A stretch of 64,000 nt of DNA, taken from assembly GCA_013396525.1 (NCBI GenBank), contig VWYX01000119.1:1210968-1274967 (forward strand), in the 5' to 3' direction. The position numbers were made by a program, and so were the translations under genes. Positions 13,401 to 25,968 of the stretch are shown piece by piece. Numbering within the stretch: position 1 is the first letter of the stretch; each line of letters starts with the position of its first letter. A model generated the notes under the pieces. It did not search any database. It was given only the letters and a program-made list of their open reading frames with translations, and was not told where the DNA came from. Source of the DNA: Chaetorhynchus papuensis. Lineage: Eukaryota > Chordata > Aves > Passeriformes > Rhipiduridae.

Positions 13401-16400
13401 CCTAACCTTCTGGCTCTTGCATTCTTCTACACAACAGTACTGGATAGCAAAGAATGCAAATGATTTAATGCAGTGTCAGATGGGTTAAACAGCCTATGGA
13501 AGTGGCTAATCTACAAAGAAAGGGAGCCCCAGCAGAACAGCAGCAAAAAACCGAAGAGGGATAGTTACATTTTAAACTGGTGCATAGCTTTTTGCAGTGA
13601 GAGACTGACTATACCCTTAGTTTATATGAGGCCTTATTCCAGCTTGGGCCAAATAAAAATAAACCAACTGATTCTAGTCAAATTAAAACATCAACTAAGG
13701 ATCTGGCATTCATCTAATAAATTATTTGAAGACAAACAAATGCATGTTGGTGCATCAACATTAGAAAAACATATCACAGAGTTTAAAAGAAGGAAAAAAA
13801 TCACCTATGACAACTGAAAGCACTATTGCTTTTTCAGAACTCTTTGGAGGCTGCAGATAACCCAGGTCTCTATTAGATCTTTTCTAAACTGTTAATAAAA
13901 GGCTACAGTTATATTAGTTTTAATGTACCTCATGCTTACTATCCATTGCTAAAATCCTTTTTAAGAAAAAACATTGGAATTTTAACTAGTTTACAGATGG
14001 TAGAGATAAAATTGGTCTTTACAAATCTGTGTTTAAAATAGGATTTTCGTGGAGAGGACTGTTTATATTTGCTAATATAATCCAGTCTGTCTATTTGTAA
14101 ACAGAAGTCAAAGGTTTACAAGCTTTAGCCTGAGATAAAAGTAAATCAGAATGAGGGAAGACCATGAGCAATGGAATCCCCCGTTACACTGGAGCTGCTT
14201 TATCCAACAGGATGAAGACCAGACAGGCCACAGCAAGGGGCAAGCAATGAGCTGAAGGGAACAGATGCCCTTCAAAAATTTTCTGTTATTTTACCCAGAG
14301 AGAATAGCATTGGTAGCTCATCAAATGGTCAGGATGGACTTCATGTGCCCTTGGCCTTTTCCTGGTATGTAGACTAGACCAGGATGGTAAACAAGCGTGA
14401 ACACAGTCAGACAGAGAGACCTCAGGATTCCTGAGCTGTCTGCTGTTTCTGGGCCATGGTGCAAGTTCATGGGCAAGAGGGATGCTGCACAAAGCCTCCA
14501 TCTGGCCTCTCCCCACCGTGGTTTTAGCTGCCATTGCAGGTGAGAAGGCTGAGGAGCCTCAGCCATGTCCTGCAGCTCCTTGCACGAGCCTACCTGGAAC
14601 ACAGATATTCCTCCAGGCAAGAGCACAAAGTCCCCTTTTGCTTACCCCAGGAGACTTGCACAACCTCTTGCTACATTATCTGGCTACATTCAATTTTCCC
14701 TTTGAGACACCTAAAGCAAGCTGAGCTACCGACCATTTGTAATCAGGAAACAGCAGCAGCATCGTGTCTGTGCCACCCACTACACACAGAAGCTCTTGGC
14801 TACCCCAGCAGCTTCCAGCTCTCTATGCTTTTGGGCCTCACTGCAGCACCCATCAAAAAGGCAGAAACATGCAAGGTTTAAAAAAATTGCAGAAAAAAGA
14901 AAGCCCATGGCTTACAGATCAAACTGCAAACCAGAACAACCTCTTTGGTTAATGGGATCCTCGTTTTTGCCAAATCCACTGCTAGCTAATAGTCACAGGT
15001 GAGTCATTGCTTCCCCTCTCCACAGCCAAGGGTCTCTGGAGAGGAGGCTGTTTTGGCTGTCATTTCTTCTGTACAAGTGGTACCACCTGCACAGCAGCTC
15101 AGTTTCCAGGACTCAGGAGAGAGAACTCATCTTCAAAAGCCCACAGTTGAAGGGAAGGTAGCGACAGTGCGTGAAGCTTGGGGCTATGCCCTACATCCTA
15201 TGGCCTTCCCACAGGTTCTTCCTATGTAACTGCTGGCCTACTGCATCCCTGCCAAGGTCTGAAGACAGGCTCCAAACAGGGAGAAGTGACTATGACATCT
15301 GGGCTCATCACAACTTCAACATTCTCAACAACAAACACTCTACTTCAGCCAGATTTCTGGCAGGAAAAGCAAGTTCCATGTCTGAGATTTCCATTTAAGG
15401 ACTTTTCCCAACCATCTTTTAACTCAGCCAGCTATAGCATCACACAGAGGAAAGAAGCCTTCACATTGCCACCTCCCTTCCACCACACCACTTTTTGGAT
15501 GGGTGCCCCTTTTTTTCCGATATGGACATGGAGGAATATAAGTTCTGGAGGAACAGAAGTGCACCAAGGTGGGCCTGGCTGCTCCTGGGCTTCCTTCACA
15601 TGCTGCTGTACCTCTCCTCTCCCCTCACCTTCAGCCTTGTGTCTAGCAATTAAAGGAAAAAACCCAGAGGAATCCAAATCCCAATAGACAGGGAACAAAG
15701 GGGAAAAGGGTCTTTTCCCCACACGCCTGTTGGGAGAAGGACAGATTTTGACCTTTGGGCTCCTGATACTTGTAGGAGAGCTCAGCGGTGTCAGGAGTCC
15801 AGCAAGGAGAGGAGAGCTCTGTGCTGGCAGGCACAGGAGGAGGAGGAGGAGAGGCAAAGCCACCCTGACAGGGCATGGCAGTGTCACCAGACTGTAACCC
15901 AGCCAGCACTGTGGCTGTGACATGCGGTCACCAGTCACACCGCTGTGTACAGCTGGCTACTCGTGAGGAGCAAAACAAGAGCCTGGACAATCTGACAGTC
16001 TGAGGTTAAAATAGATACATAAACAAACAAGATTTTGAATAATAATGAGACACATCTGTATTAAGAAATCATGATTGTTCTGTTAAAAGTGTGCCAATGA
16101 AAACAGTATTTTATAGAGTATTTGAAAGACTGTCCTTTGAGATGTTTGTAGCAAGCACATAGTTTAGGCAGCTTTGATGAATTCAAAGGGGTCTCTTTCT
16201 TCCTATGAGAGCCACTGATGTCACCTAGAAAAACATTATATATGCTACTTTCCTTGGCTTTTAAGTCTAGCAGAATGACAATTGCTACAGTGGGCAGAGG
16301 CCAGATAACACAATTCAGGCAGCTGCATTTTTTGCAGCTGTACTTCTGCATTTTTGTTAGAGATGATGGGTTTGTGCTGACCTGAGGACATAACATAAAA

Positions 16401-19400
16401 GCTGTTCTTGTGTGTCATTCAGAATCTTGCTTACCAACATTAATACACTACAGGAAAACAGCTTTTACAATTTGGTGGACCATAAAATGACTAGAATTTT
16501 TAATTGTAAATTTATAATAGTCAACAAAGAAAAACCTGTGATTATCATAATGTTACTGCCTTTCTGAGAAAGATAACATACTAATGAGCAGATTAATCAC
16601 TGTCTCTTAAAGCAAGAAATAGAAGGAACTGAATGAAATTATCAGTTAAAAAGATTTAAGGGAGACAAAAAGGTTTAAGGGAGACAAATGCCTTCTGTGC
16701 ATAGTTAATTTACAAATTTACCAATTATGAGAAATGTTGCGAAAAGCCAGAGTTTAGGCTCCTTCCAAGTTTATGGATAAAGAGTCCAACAAGGCTAACA
16801 AGAAAGCAAGGACTCAGTAAGTGTCTCAGTTTGGAAGACCTCAGCTGCAGAGGAAGCAGGAAGATAACCTCCTGGGAAGCTTTGCTGTGCTGCCCACATC
16901 CCTGGGAGGAGAGCAAGAGCCTGCTACAGGACACTGCCCAACACAGGGGGTACAGGGCTGGAAGGGCTTCTGATACTTACAAGAGTCCTTCATACGTAAC
17001 ATTAATTCCAAAACAGAGACATAATGAAATGGCTGTTATGGATGATTTCACAACTGCCCCAAGAGAACAAGTTGGGACACCAATTAATTTTATTGAGAAG
17101 GAACAGCAGTGGCTGATGAACTTCTGCAGAGACCTAGTTTCCTGCATTAACAAAATAAGCAGAATAGATAAAAACCATAAAAGAGCAGCTATGACAATAA
17201 AATTGTCTCCAAATGAAGTGTTTTGATATTCTCTCCCATGACCTGATAAATTTATGAGATCTATTTTTTTAGCTTTACAGTGTGTGTACAAATACATATA
17301 CATTTGAACAGACACACATTCAAACTTTTCCAAAGGCAGAGGAAAAGCAGAAGCCTCATAAGAAATCACAGCATCTCACAGGCAGAAAAGGAGAATTCTA
17401 AGCAGGAAAGACACGACTTCTGAGCATAAGAGTTTTCAATTGCAATTATCCTGTCCAAGACAGGATAATTTAAGCAATAAACAAAATCACAAATATCAAA
17501 CTAGAACCTTCTGCAGTGCCCAATGAAGATAACTAAAACAAAGATAAAACCAACAAAACAGCTTATTACATGTCAGCTTACTGTTTATCAGCTAGAAACA
17601 AATCTAAGCACATTGTTAATTTAGGCCATCAGAGCATAGATCTGTATTAAAGAAAATTAATTCCATCAGTCAAAGTCAAATAGAAAAAAAATCTTTAATA
17701 ATATATTTTACATAAAATGTATCCCCCACACTCCAGAGCACTGAAGAAAAGCCAAGTGAAAACAGGACTCCTTTGGCTGGTAAATGTAAAGATATATATG
17801 TGCAGGCATGCATACACACATATACTCATACACTTATTTTTCTGTGATGAAAATATGCCCTGGCTGAGGAAAAAGTGACTGCCTGAACTGATCTGAAGGA
17901 CTTAAAATTATACTAAATTTTTTCAGTTTTACATCTTGATCCCATGCCATAAAACTTAAATAGTTTTATCACTAAAATGAGAGGTCATTTTAACCAAGGC
18001 AAGAGAAAGCTTCTCCATGTTTTATGTATTTCAACTTTATTTGCAAGTCAATATGTTCTGAATCTCTGTAGGTTTCCATTAAAGTGGAAATTGCAAAACC
18101 CTTTACCCTGATGGAAATTTGAAGCTGATATGCTCTAAGCCCTGCATGACTCCTCTTCTTTATATATATTTTATTTGTATTAACAATTATGTAAGGGAAT
18201 TTCTGGGGGACAGATCATTAGAAGTGATTCTGGCATACTGCTTGTCTCAGACTTGCCAGAATTTCTTAAGAAATAAATTTAAATCAAGGTCACCGTTTAA
18301 AATGCAAAAAGGCTCATGGCAGTCTGCTGCCATGGAGTTGCAACAGCAAAACAACACTGAGTTTATTGTCATCGTTGTAAATTATACCCCTAGATACCTG
18401 GGAGAAGCTTGAGTAAAACTCCAGACACTACAGTAACGGAGAGTTTTATTCCCTGATTATGGAATTGTGAAGAGGGTCCTCTACAATCACTTCTCTTTGT
18501 AAGAAATACGTGTATCTTGGCATAACCCAGCACACACCACTACCCTGGGGTGTGTTTGCACAGCAGGTGCACCCCAAGACTGTCACCCATGGATACGGCT
18601 CTGTGCTACCTGTGTGTCCCATCTCCCCCTTCCCCAAGGGAAGCCCTGGGATGCTGTGTTCCCCCTGGGTGCAGGGCACCACTCAGCTCGGGGTGACCCA
18701 CAGGGACACTTCCTGGCTGTGCACACCAACCCTGCTCTGTGGGGTCAGGTGGCTCCAGCTGTGCTATTTGCTACCCAGTGGCATCTCAATCAGTGTGGGG
18801 AAGACCAGCTGGGCTGGGGACATCCTAAGGTGACTCTAACACTCTGTGATCCAAGGTCAGGTGGAACTTGTTGACAGACTAAGATCAGGGGAAATTAAAG
18901 TGAAAATGAGATTAAATTGGTTGCTAAACACTCTGTGACCTTCAGACCATCTGGGTATGCCCATTTATGTCCCATGGAGACAGTGCCAAAATCACATCCC
19001 ACCACATGCAAAGTAAAGCCTGCTCCTTACCAGACAAAGGCCAGACTTTCCCACTGAAGAGTGGCACGTTGACTGACAGCTGCAGCTCCTTTGTGCTATT
19101 CCCTGGAGGAACCCAAGGAAACAAACACTTCTCGGAGAGGATGGATTTCAAAAGAAACCAGTCCAATTATTTTTGCAAGAACTTAAGTGAGAAAACACCT
19201 TCTGTTTTGTTTCTGTCAGAAATGACCAGTTATCAGATGCTAGACCTCATCTGCACTGTAATGAAAAAACTGCAAGAATTACACTGACTTCATCCATTCT
19301 AATCTCCCATGAGAGAATTGATTTGAAATACAAAATGGCACTTTGCAATTGCCTAAGAAAAGCAAAATCTGAAAAGTGCTTTTGAAATTACCTGCTTTTA

Positions 19401-19748
19401 CATCAACAGAGCAATATTACCCCTGATATTATTGATGTTGTTGTTTTACTGGTGAAGAAATAGAATCATGTAAGATTAAATAATTGCCACGGAATAGGCA
19501 TTTCTGATTGAGGAACAGAAATTAGATCTCCTGAAAGAAAACTCTGTGCTCTGTTTTCTCTCTTCCTCTCTGTGAATTTGATCAAATGCCACTAATAAAA
19601 GAGAGATTTGCATTTGATTTCAGTACATGCAAGCAGGCTGACAAATGATTATGTGTATCAAATTGAAGTTATTATATGACAAAAAAACTGTCATTCTTCT
19701 AAGTGAAATTGTGTCAGACAAATTTGCGTCAAACAAAAGAAGACAAAA
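10451..19748. other. Intergenic region, no gene recognised
   Basis: No supported gene. GC-richer patches (about 12400-13400, 14200-15950 and 18480-18860) give chance open frames of up to 169 codons, overlapping on both strands. They show no family motif and no splice-compatible continuation. AT-rich stretches separate them. A perfect 12-bp hairpin (17444-17470) and a short direct repeat of AGGGAGACAAA near 16651-16689 are the only notable small structures. Confidence 0.65.
17444..17470. repeat. Perfect 12-bp inverted repeat, 3-nt loop
   Basis: AATTATCCTGTC (17444-17455) is followed by CAA and then its exact reverse complement GACAGGATAATT (17459-17470). Pairing stops at the next base on each side. 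No element boundary, gene or terminator context explains it. Confidence 0.9.
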
Positions 19749-19834
19749 CTCTCCTCTCCTCTCCTCTCCTCTCCTCTCCTCTCCTCTCCTCTCCTCTCCT
19801 CTCCTCTCCTCTCCTCTCCTCTCCTCTCCTCTCC
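19749..19834. repeat. CTCCT pentanucleotide microsatellite ending at an assembly gap
   Basis: About 17 copies of CTCCT run without visible interruption until the sequence turns to N. The + strand is pure pyrimidine and the complement pure purine. The true length is unknown because the array runs into the gap. Confidence 0.98.
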
Positions 19835-20002
19835 NNNNNNNNNNNNNNNNNNNNNNNNNNNNNNNNNNNNNNNNNNNNNNNNNNNNNNNNNNNNNNNNNN
19901 NNNNNNNNNNNNNNNNNNNNNNNNNNNNNNNNNNNNNNNNNNNNNNNNNNNNNNNNNNNNNNNNNNNNNNNNNNNNNNNNNNNNNNNNNNNNNNNNNNNN
20001 NN
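19835..20002. other. Assembly gap (168 N)
   Basis: A run of 168 undetermined bases directly follows the CTCCT array. It probably marks a repeat the assembler could not cross. Protein translations crossing it are meaningless. Confidence 1.
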
Positions 20003-23000
20003 TATATAGTAGGCTATAGCAGTTAACCAAACAGATGGATAGACTCTCCGGAGTTCTATATAACAGCATGAGTTTTTCACTTTCAAGGTTTGTACAAATT
20101 AGAAAACAAATAAATGAGACAATACTTGCATTTTCTTCATAAGCTTTTTTACTTGAAAATTTAAAACTGCCTGCCTGAATTGTCCAAATCAGAAACACAG
20201 AGGAAAAAAATTTGTCAGTGTTATTTCAACATGAAAGAGCTCTTAAAACAGATTTTAGATTTTTACAATGTGTTGTAAGAACAATCCAAATATTTTTTTC
20301 AAATAAGCAAGCTTGACACTTCACAGTACATGGCAATTCATGTATTAAACAAACTCTAAACAAGCTGGACTGAGACTCTGCAAATCCAAACATTTCAACA
20401 TAGAAATTATTCTGATCAGGAGACAGATAAAAGCAAGACAAAATTCTGAAGGACACAGGTTGTCTACATGGCTCAGTGAATGCTTCAGTGGGGAGAGGCA
20501 TAAGGATCCATACGGAATTAAACAAATCTTGGAATACCTTGTGCTGAAAACTCTTAATTCCATATGTGTAGAGTGAACTTATGCTGCCAGACTGGCATCA
20601 CAATGCTTTCTCGCTCTTTGAATAAGTACAACCTGCAACCTCCCAGAGGCCTGCGGGAACTGACATTCCTGAAATCCCTGCCAGCCTCTCCTGGGGTGTC
20701 CCATTACCCTGCCCATGGTCCAGGACCCCATTTCAGCCCTGCTGACCCCCATCCACAGGCTGATATTCTGGTCTGGCCTTGGATGCCTGGTTGCCTCTGG
20801 GGATGCGCTCTTTTTGGTGAGATCCTGCTTGCTTCCCTGTTCCCTGTGAGTTCCATCCACTCTCAGGAACAGCCCTTGCCCAACACAAAAGCCTCCACAA
20901 GATATGAAGTTGTAGAACATCAGCCTAATCAAGTAGAAATGCAGGTCCTGAGTGAGCGCTTGCTGGGTACCAGTGGGGTGCCGGAGGTACCAAGGTAGGC
21001 TTGGGTGGAGATAGCACTCCTGGGAAGTCTGCTGGGAGGAAGGATGCATTGTCTCCTCTGCTCTTCTATGGAAACAGCAACATTTGTTTCAGTAAGAAAA
21101 TATCAAATCATACAGAATTTAAATGGAATTTTATTTTACAGCTCCTAACTGTTTAGGGCTGTCTTTCTAAAGTGCATGCCCTTCTGTCTCACAAAGAGGT
21201 CAACCTCACTGAAAATAAAAGGTTTGATTTAATCAGGAAGAAGCATACTTTAAAAACCTGTTATTACCCAAAAGCAGACATTACATAAATTTTATTCTAT
21301 TTTTATATCTTCCTGGCTCCAATCTCCTGAATCTGACATTAACCATAACAATCGCACATGTGACTAAACTAGGCCAAATTCTCCTTTTTCTATTCCAATA
21401 TAAATATGGAAGTAATACTGTTGAAGTAATAGCTTTGAGGTAGACTCCCTTCACGAGAACAGGGCTTTTCTCAGAACAGCCAGAATCGGGAAAGTATGTT
21501 GATTTTGAGGCCAGGTATTTACTGACAAGTTGGAGCACTAAACTGGAGACCACCAGGGTTGACGTGAGAGCCTGGCAGTCCCAGAGGCTGGGGACACAGG
21601 TTAATGTTGGTGGCATGCTTTCAGAATTTCAAGCCCCACTAATTTACAGTAAAACATCAGCTTTTAAATGTATTTGTGCTGAGACACAGCCACTCATACA
21701 TCTGTGAGATTCAGATTCACAGTCACAGCCTCTCTCTTATGTTTGACTTCCGTTTCTTGTTGAAGCTCTAACTTTGCTGCTCTTGAACATGTCAACACTA
21801 CACCAAGGGCCTGAAGATGGAGACCTTGCAGCTAACTCTGGGCAGGGAATACTGCAGTGCCCTGTGGATGTAGTCATGCAAGAAAGCTGCCAGCCTTGAC
21901 AGGGCCACAGGCTGCTCAGGCATTGAGCCCTGCCAGGTGTGCACAGCCTGGGTCTCACATTGCTGTCCTGAGCATCTGTGTTGCCCAGGTAGGCAAAACT
22001 TCCAGTTTTCCTCCTGGAGAAGCTAACAGCTTGGTGTGTTGCAAGTGTACCCTCTGTACACCTAAAAGCATTGCTATCTTTACTATGACTGTTTTTGAAA
22101 AAATTTACCCATGTCAAGCCATGGACAGCTATATTCTTCCATTTGCAGCAGGACAGGGGCAAGAGACTGCCACTGAGCTGAACACGGCTGGTCCCTGCCC
22201 AGGTCACAGCCTCCACTGCTCCTCTGCCAGAGAAGTTCATGGGCACCTTCCCCAACTTGCTTCAGGAAACATCAACCAGCTTAGTCCAATCTAAGCCTTC
22301 AAACTTCTCCTTTGGTCTGTGCGTAGTTCAATGCAGAATGTAGTCCCTGGCTGGATGCCTACTTTTCCACACATTTCCCAGAAAGGCACAGTGCCAGGGT
22401 GATATCATTTGACGAACTTCCAGAAGAAAACAATGTGCTGGGGGAGGAGTGTCCTTTTGAGGGTCTGGAAGTTTTTTTCTCTTCATGTTTTTCTTCTTAC
22501 ATGGTGAACACTGTTCTTTTGTGTACCAAGGGAGCAACTGGGTGAAGGAGAATCCATCTTCAGAGGAGTCCATGATCTAATAAACAACATTTACCTTGAG
22601 GGCATGAGAATTAAGCCATGCCCAGGCACTGCAACATATTCAGCTATATATCCAGTGAAGTTCCCAAAGCAGTTCTTGCTTTGCTGGCTGTCCCCCATCA
22701 GTCACCCCTGTGCAAAGTGATTGCTCTCGTGAGGGGAGCTCCCCATGGACTTGTGCTCACAAAGCCCAGGTGGCAACTCAAGCGAGCACAAGGCACAAGG
22801 CTGTCCCCATGACTTGTGGCAAGAATCTGTGACTTCTGTTCTTATCTGTCCCCATGTGCCTTGCAGTTTGACATTTTATTATTGCACCCTGATTTTCCTC
22901 TTTCCAGGCCATCCAAAATGGTTTTCCCGGCCTGTTCTCTATTTCTCCTCTATCACCACAAGGTTGGCAAGGCAGAATGATCTAAGACAGGAGATGGAAA

Positions 23001-25168
23001 TTTTCCTGGTAACGGCTGGAGAGAAACCAAGAGAAGGCAGCCTGGTTGAACTGAAAGGCATTCCACCCGAGATGGGCTCATTGCTCTAGGCATCTATCCA
23101 CACCTTTAGATGCCTACATGCTTCCATATGCTGTATTCCAGTCCAGATTCATAACTAACCCTTCAAATTGTAGGTCATCACTGAAGACGGCTTCTAATTT
23201 ATGGCTCCTGTCTCTTTTTCTTATTTTATTTTAAGAAAATTGAGAAAATATTTCAAATAAGCCTGTACCTGAGGTGTAGGGACACTCATATTCTGAGCCT
23301 TCCCGTGTTAAATCCTGGCCATTTTTCTCTACACTGCAAGCAAACATGTTATTGTCTCCCTGTTACTTGCCAACTGCAAGCAACTGGCCTCACTTCTTGG
23401 CTTTCTGTCAAAACAAATTCTGTCAGGTTATATTTATTTGTGTGTTCTGGTACAGCTGGCAGTGAAACTGCTTTGCCTGCCAGCATTCTTGTTAAAATTC
23501 CCCCCAACTCAGTCAAGCTATCTCACCAATACACACCTTGACCAAGTTTTTGGGCATTTTTCAGAAAAGCAACCTTCCAAATAATGGGAATACCTGGAGA
23601 GACTGTTTCAAGTCAGAAACTGAGAAATAAAATTGCTCCCACTCTTTTGACATTTTGAAAATCGAACATATTAAACTTCTGGCCTTGATTACAAGCACTT
23701 GCCTTTTCAGGAAGGCTTAAGAGATGGTTGAAGAATCTCATTGTATTCAACGTAGTTATGAAGAAGATTGTTCAAATATGACTGACTACAAACTTAAATG
23801 AGTGAAAATGTTAAATGTCAGCACTACTAATGAGGCCTCTAAGGATTGTTTTCTCCGAAATATTTAGCTAGTGGTCCTTCCCACTGGCTGATTGATTCCT
23901 TCGGGCACCATCAGCCATTCTGGTACTGGGAATCAGAAGTTCAGACTGCTCAAAAGCTGTCGGGTCACCTTCTCCTTCTTACTCAAGGGAAACAAAGCAG
24001 TGTAAAGCCATGTGAAGATTGCTGGATTGTGTAGCTAACCCCAGCAGTGTGGTGATGGCCAGCTGTGGTCCTGATTCATTAGAGTAAGGCAAGGTCTTAG
24101 AGGTGGAGCTCTGGAAGTTCAGCACAGCTCCCATAACACAAAACAAGCTGGGAGATGCATAAAGCTGTGTCCAGCTGAAGGTGGGCGATCATTGTAAAAT
24201 CCATGGGAAAAAAATCCATCATTAAGAATTGTATTTTAAAAGGCATAAAAATCAAACAGAGCAAAAAACTGCTGAGTGTGGTGTGCCAAACAGTAAGCAC
24301 CTGTTTCTGAGGCTTTGTAGAAAGGTGAGTGGTGGTGGCACATTGAATGGCAGGTTTGAACTCTTCAGGCATGTGGACACAGCTGACTTTTGTGGATCAC
24401 ATCTTGTGAGGGAAAACACTGGCATAGCCAGTGAGATTTCAAATGAATTGTTGAAGGTGTCTCTCTCTCTGCTTCTCATCCTGACTTATTACCTCCTTAT
24501 TCACCTTGTTTCTCCTCTCACAGTTCCTGGATGGGAGAGTTGGGGAAGGTCTGTGAGTCTCATGGGGAGGATTCATGGTAGCGATGTGAGGTAGTTTGGG
24601 CCTTTGCTTTTGGAAAGCCACAGGACATATAGACTATCTTGTTCTTTACCACTAATCCGTTTCCAGGGCTGCAGACAGAAAGGGCCCACAAGTATCACAA
24701 CTTCTCATCTACATCTTTGTGCACAAGGAAGTTAAAACACATCTTCTACTGATTAAACAGCTGTGTGTGTGTATTGAAAGAGAATTCAAAGCTAGCAAGG
24801 CAAGACAAAAGTAAGAACACAGACAGGGTAGCTTGTGACTAATAGCTACTGGCGCTTGACCCAGCTTTTATTTATAACAGATTCATGGGAAATCTCCTAG
24901 GCTTGTTTGAAAACAATGCCAATTAGTAAATTTTAGAATTAGCCCTACATAGTTGAACAAGTGAGAAATATGAGATCATATACCAGAAAGTCTCAAAACT
25001 TGGAATTTGTTACAATCCCTTTATTTCTAAGTTTAAAAAAAATGTTAATAACATAGCCTGAGTATACCAGTAATGAAATGAGATTTCCTAATGGCTTGAT
25101 GATAAAGATCCTCTGCTGAGCACCTGGCTTCAATGGGGATCTAACTTGCAGAGTATGTTCTCAAGGGA
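20003..25168. other. Intergenic region, no gene recognised
   Basis: Mixed composition with GC-richer islands near 20560-21050, 21860-22320 and 22600-23100. Open frames of up to 172 codons (complement, 21737-22255) were read and match no family I know. They also lack start context and splice partners. No promoter-like CpG cluster is present. Confidence 0.6.
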
Positions 25169-25712
25169 GATCACAGATTTACAGAACAGTTTGTGTTGGA
25201 AGAGACCTTTAAAAGTCATCTAACCAAACCCCCTGCAATCATCAGGCACATCTTTGACTAGATCACTTTGCTTAGAGCCGTGTTCAACCTGGCCTTGAAT
25301 GTTTTCAGGGATGGGGCATTGACCACCTCTCTGGACAACCTGTTCCAGTGTTTTGCCACCATCATTATAAAAAATTTCTTCCTTCTATCTATTTTAAATC
25401 TACCCTATTTTAGTTTAAAGCCATTACCCCTTGTCCCATTGCAACAGGCCCTACTAAAAAGTCTGTTGCCATCTTTCTCATAATTACCACCTTTAAGTAC
25501 TGACTCTCTCAGCACGTCTTCATAGGAGAGGTGCTCCAGACCTTTGATCATCTTTGTGGTCTCCTCTGACCCTGCTCCAGCATGTCCATGTCTTTCCTGA
25601 GCTCAGGACCCCAAATCTGGACACAGCATTCCAGGTGGGATCTCACGAGAGTGGAGTAGAGGGGCATAAGCACCTCCCTTGACCTGCTGGCCATGCTGCT
25701 TTTGACTCTTTA
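25169..25712 (-). mobile_element. CR1 LINE, degraded 3' fragment
   Basis: On the + strand this reads as the reverse complement of CR1. It shows TTGGAAGAGACCTTTAAAAG near the 3' end, the diagnostic CTGGACAACCTGTTCCAGTG (25331-25350), and CTCCCTTGACCTGCTGGCCA close to the 5' limit. Many substitutions have destroyed the frame, so this is an older copy than the one at 9968-10450. It points toward the plus-strand CR1 end at 25862-25968. The limits are approximate. Confidence 0.9.
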
Positions 25713-25861
25713 AATCTGCCACCATCACAGACTGCAACAAGGTCCAGAAAAGCTTTTTGAATGTTTTTCCATTATCAAATAAATGAGATGGCTTTAAGAA
25801 CAGTGATGGAACAAAGGAATCCGCCACTCAGATTGTAAAATCTGTAATTAGAAACCATTCT

Positions 25862-25968
25862 GAGCAACCTTGTCTAGTGGAAAGTGTCCCTGCCCACAGC
25901 AGGGAGGCTGGAACTAGATGATCTTGAAGGTCTCTTCCAGCTCAGGCCATCCTATGATTCTATGACTA
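25862..25968 (+). mobile_element. CR1 LINE, short 3' terminal fragment
   Basis: About 105 bases of CR1 3' end: GTGTCCCTGCCCACAGCAGG (25885-25904), GATGATCTTGAAGGTCTCTT, then the octamer-like tail CCTATGATTCTATGAC. Only the last part of the 3' UTR is present. It lies about 150 bases from an opposite-strand CR1. Confidence 0.93.

Noticed and set aside
13473..13817. 114-codon open frame on the + strand
   Set aside because: AT-rich random-looking translation with no family motif and no neighbouring exon.
15178..15938. Two long overlapping open frames (169 codons on +, 168 on -)
   Set aside because: They overlap on opposite strands in a GC-richer patch, match no family, lack splice or promoter support, and look like chance frames.
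19620..20198. 192-codon frame across the N run
   Set aside because: It consists of the translated CTCCT array and undetermined bases.
21737..22255. 172-codon open frame on the complement
   Set aside because: No recognisable domain and low-complexity-like composition; the opposite strand is equally open. Not supported as a gene.
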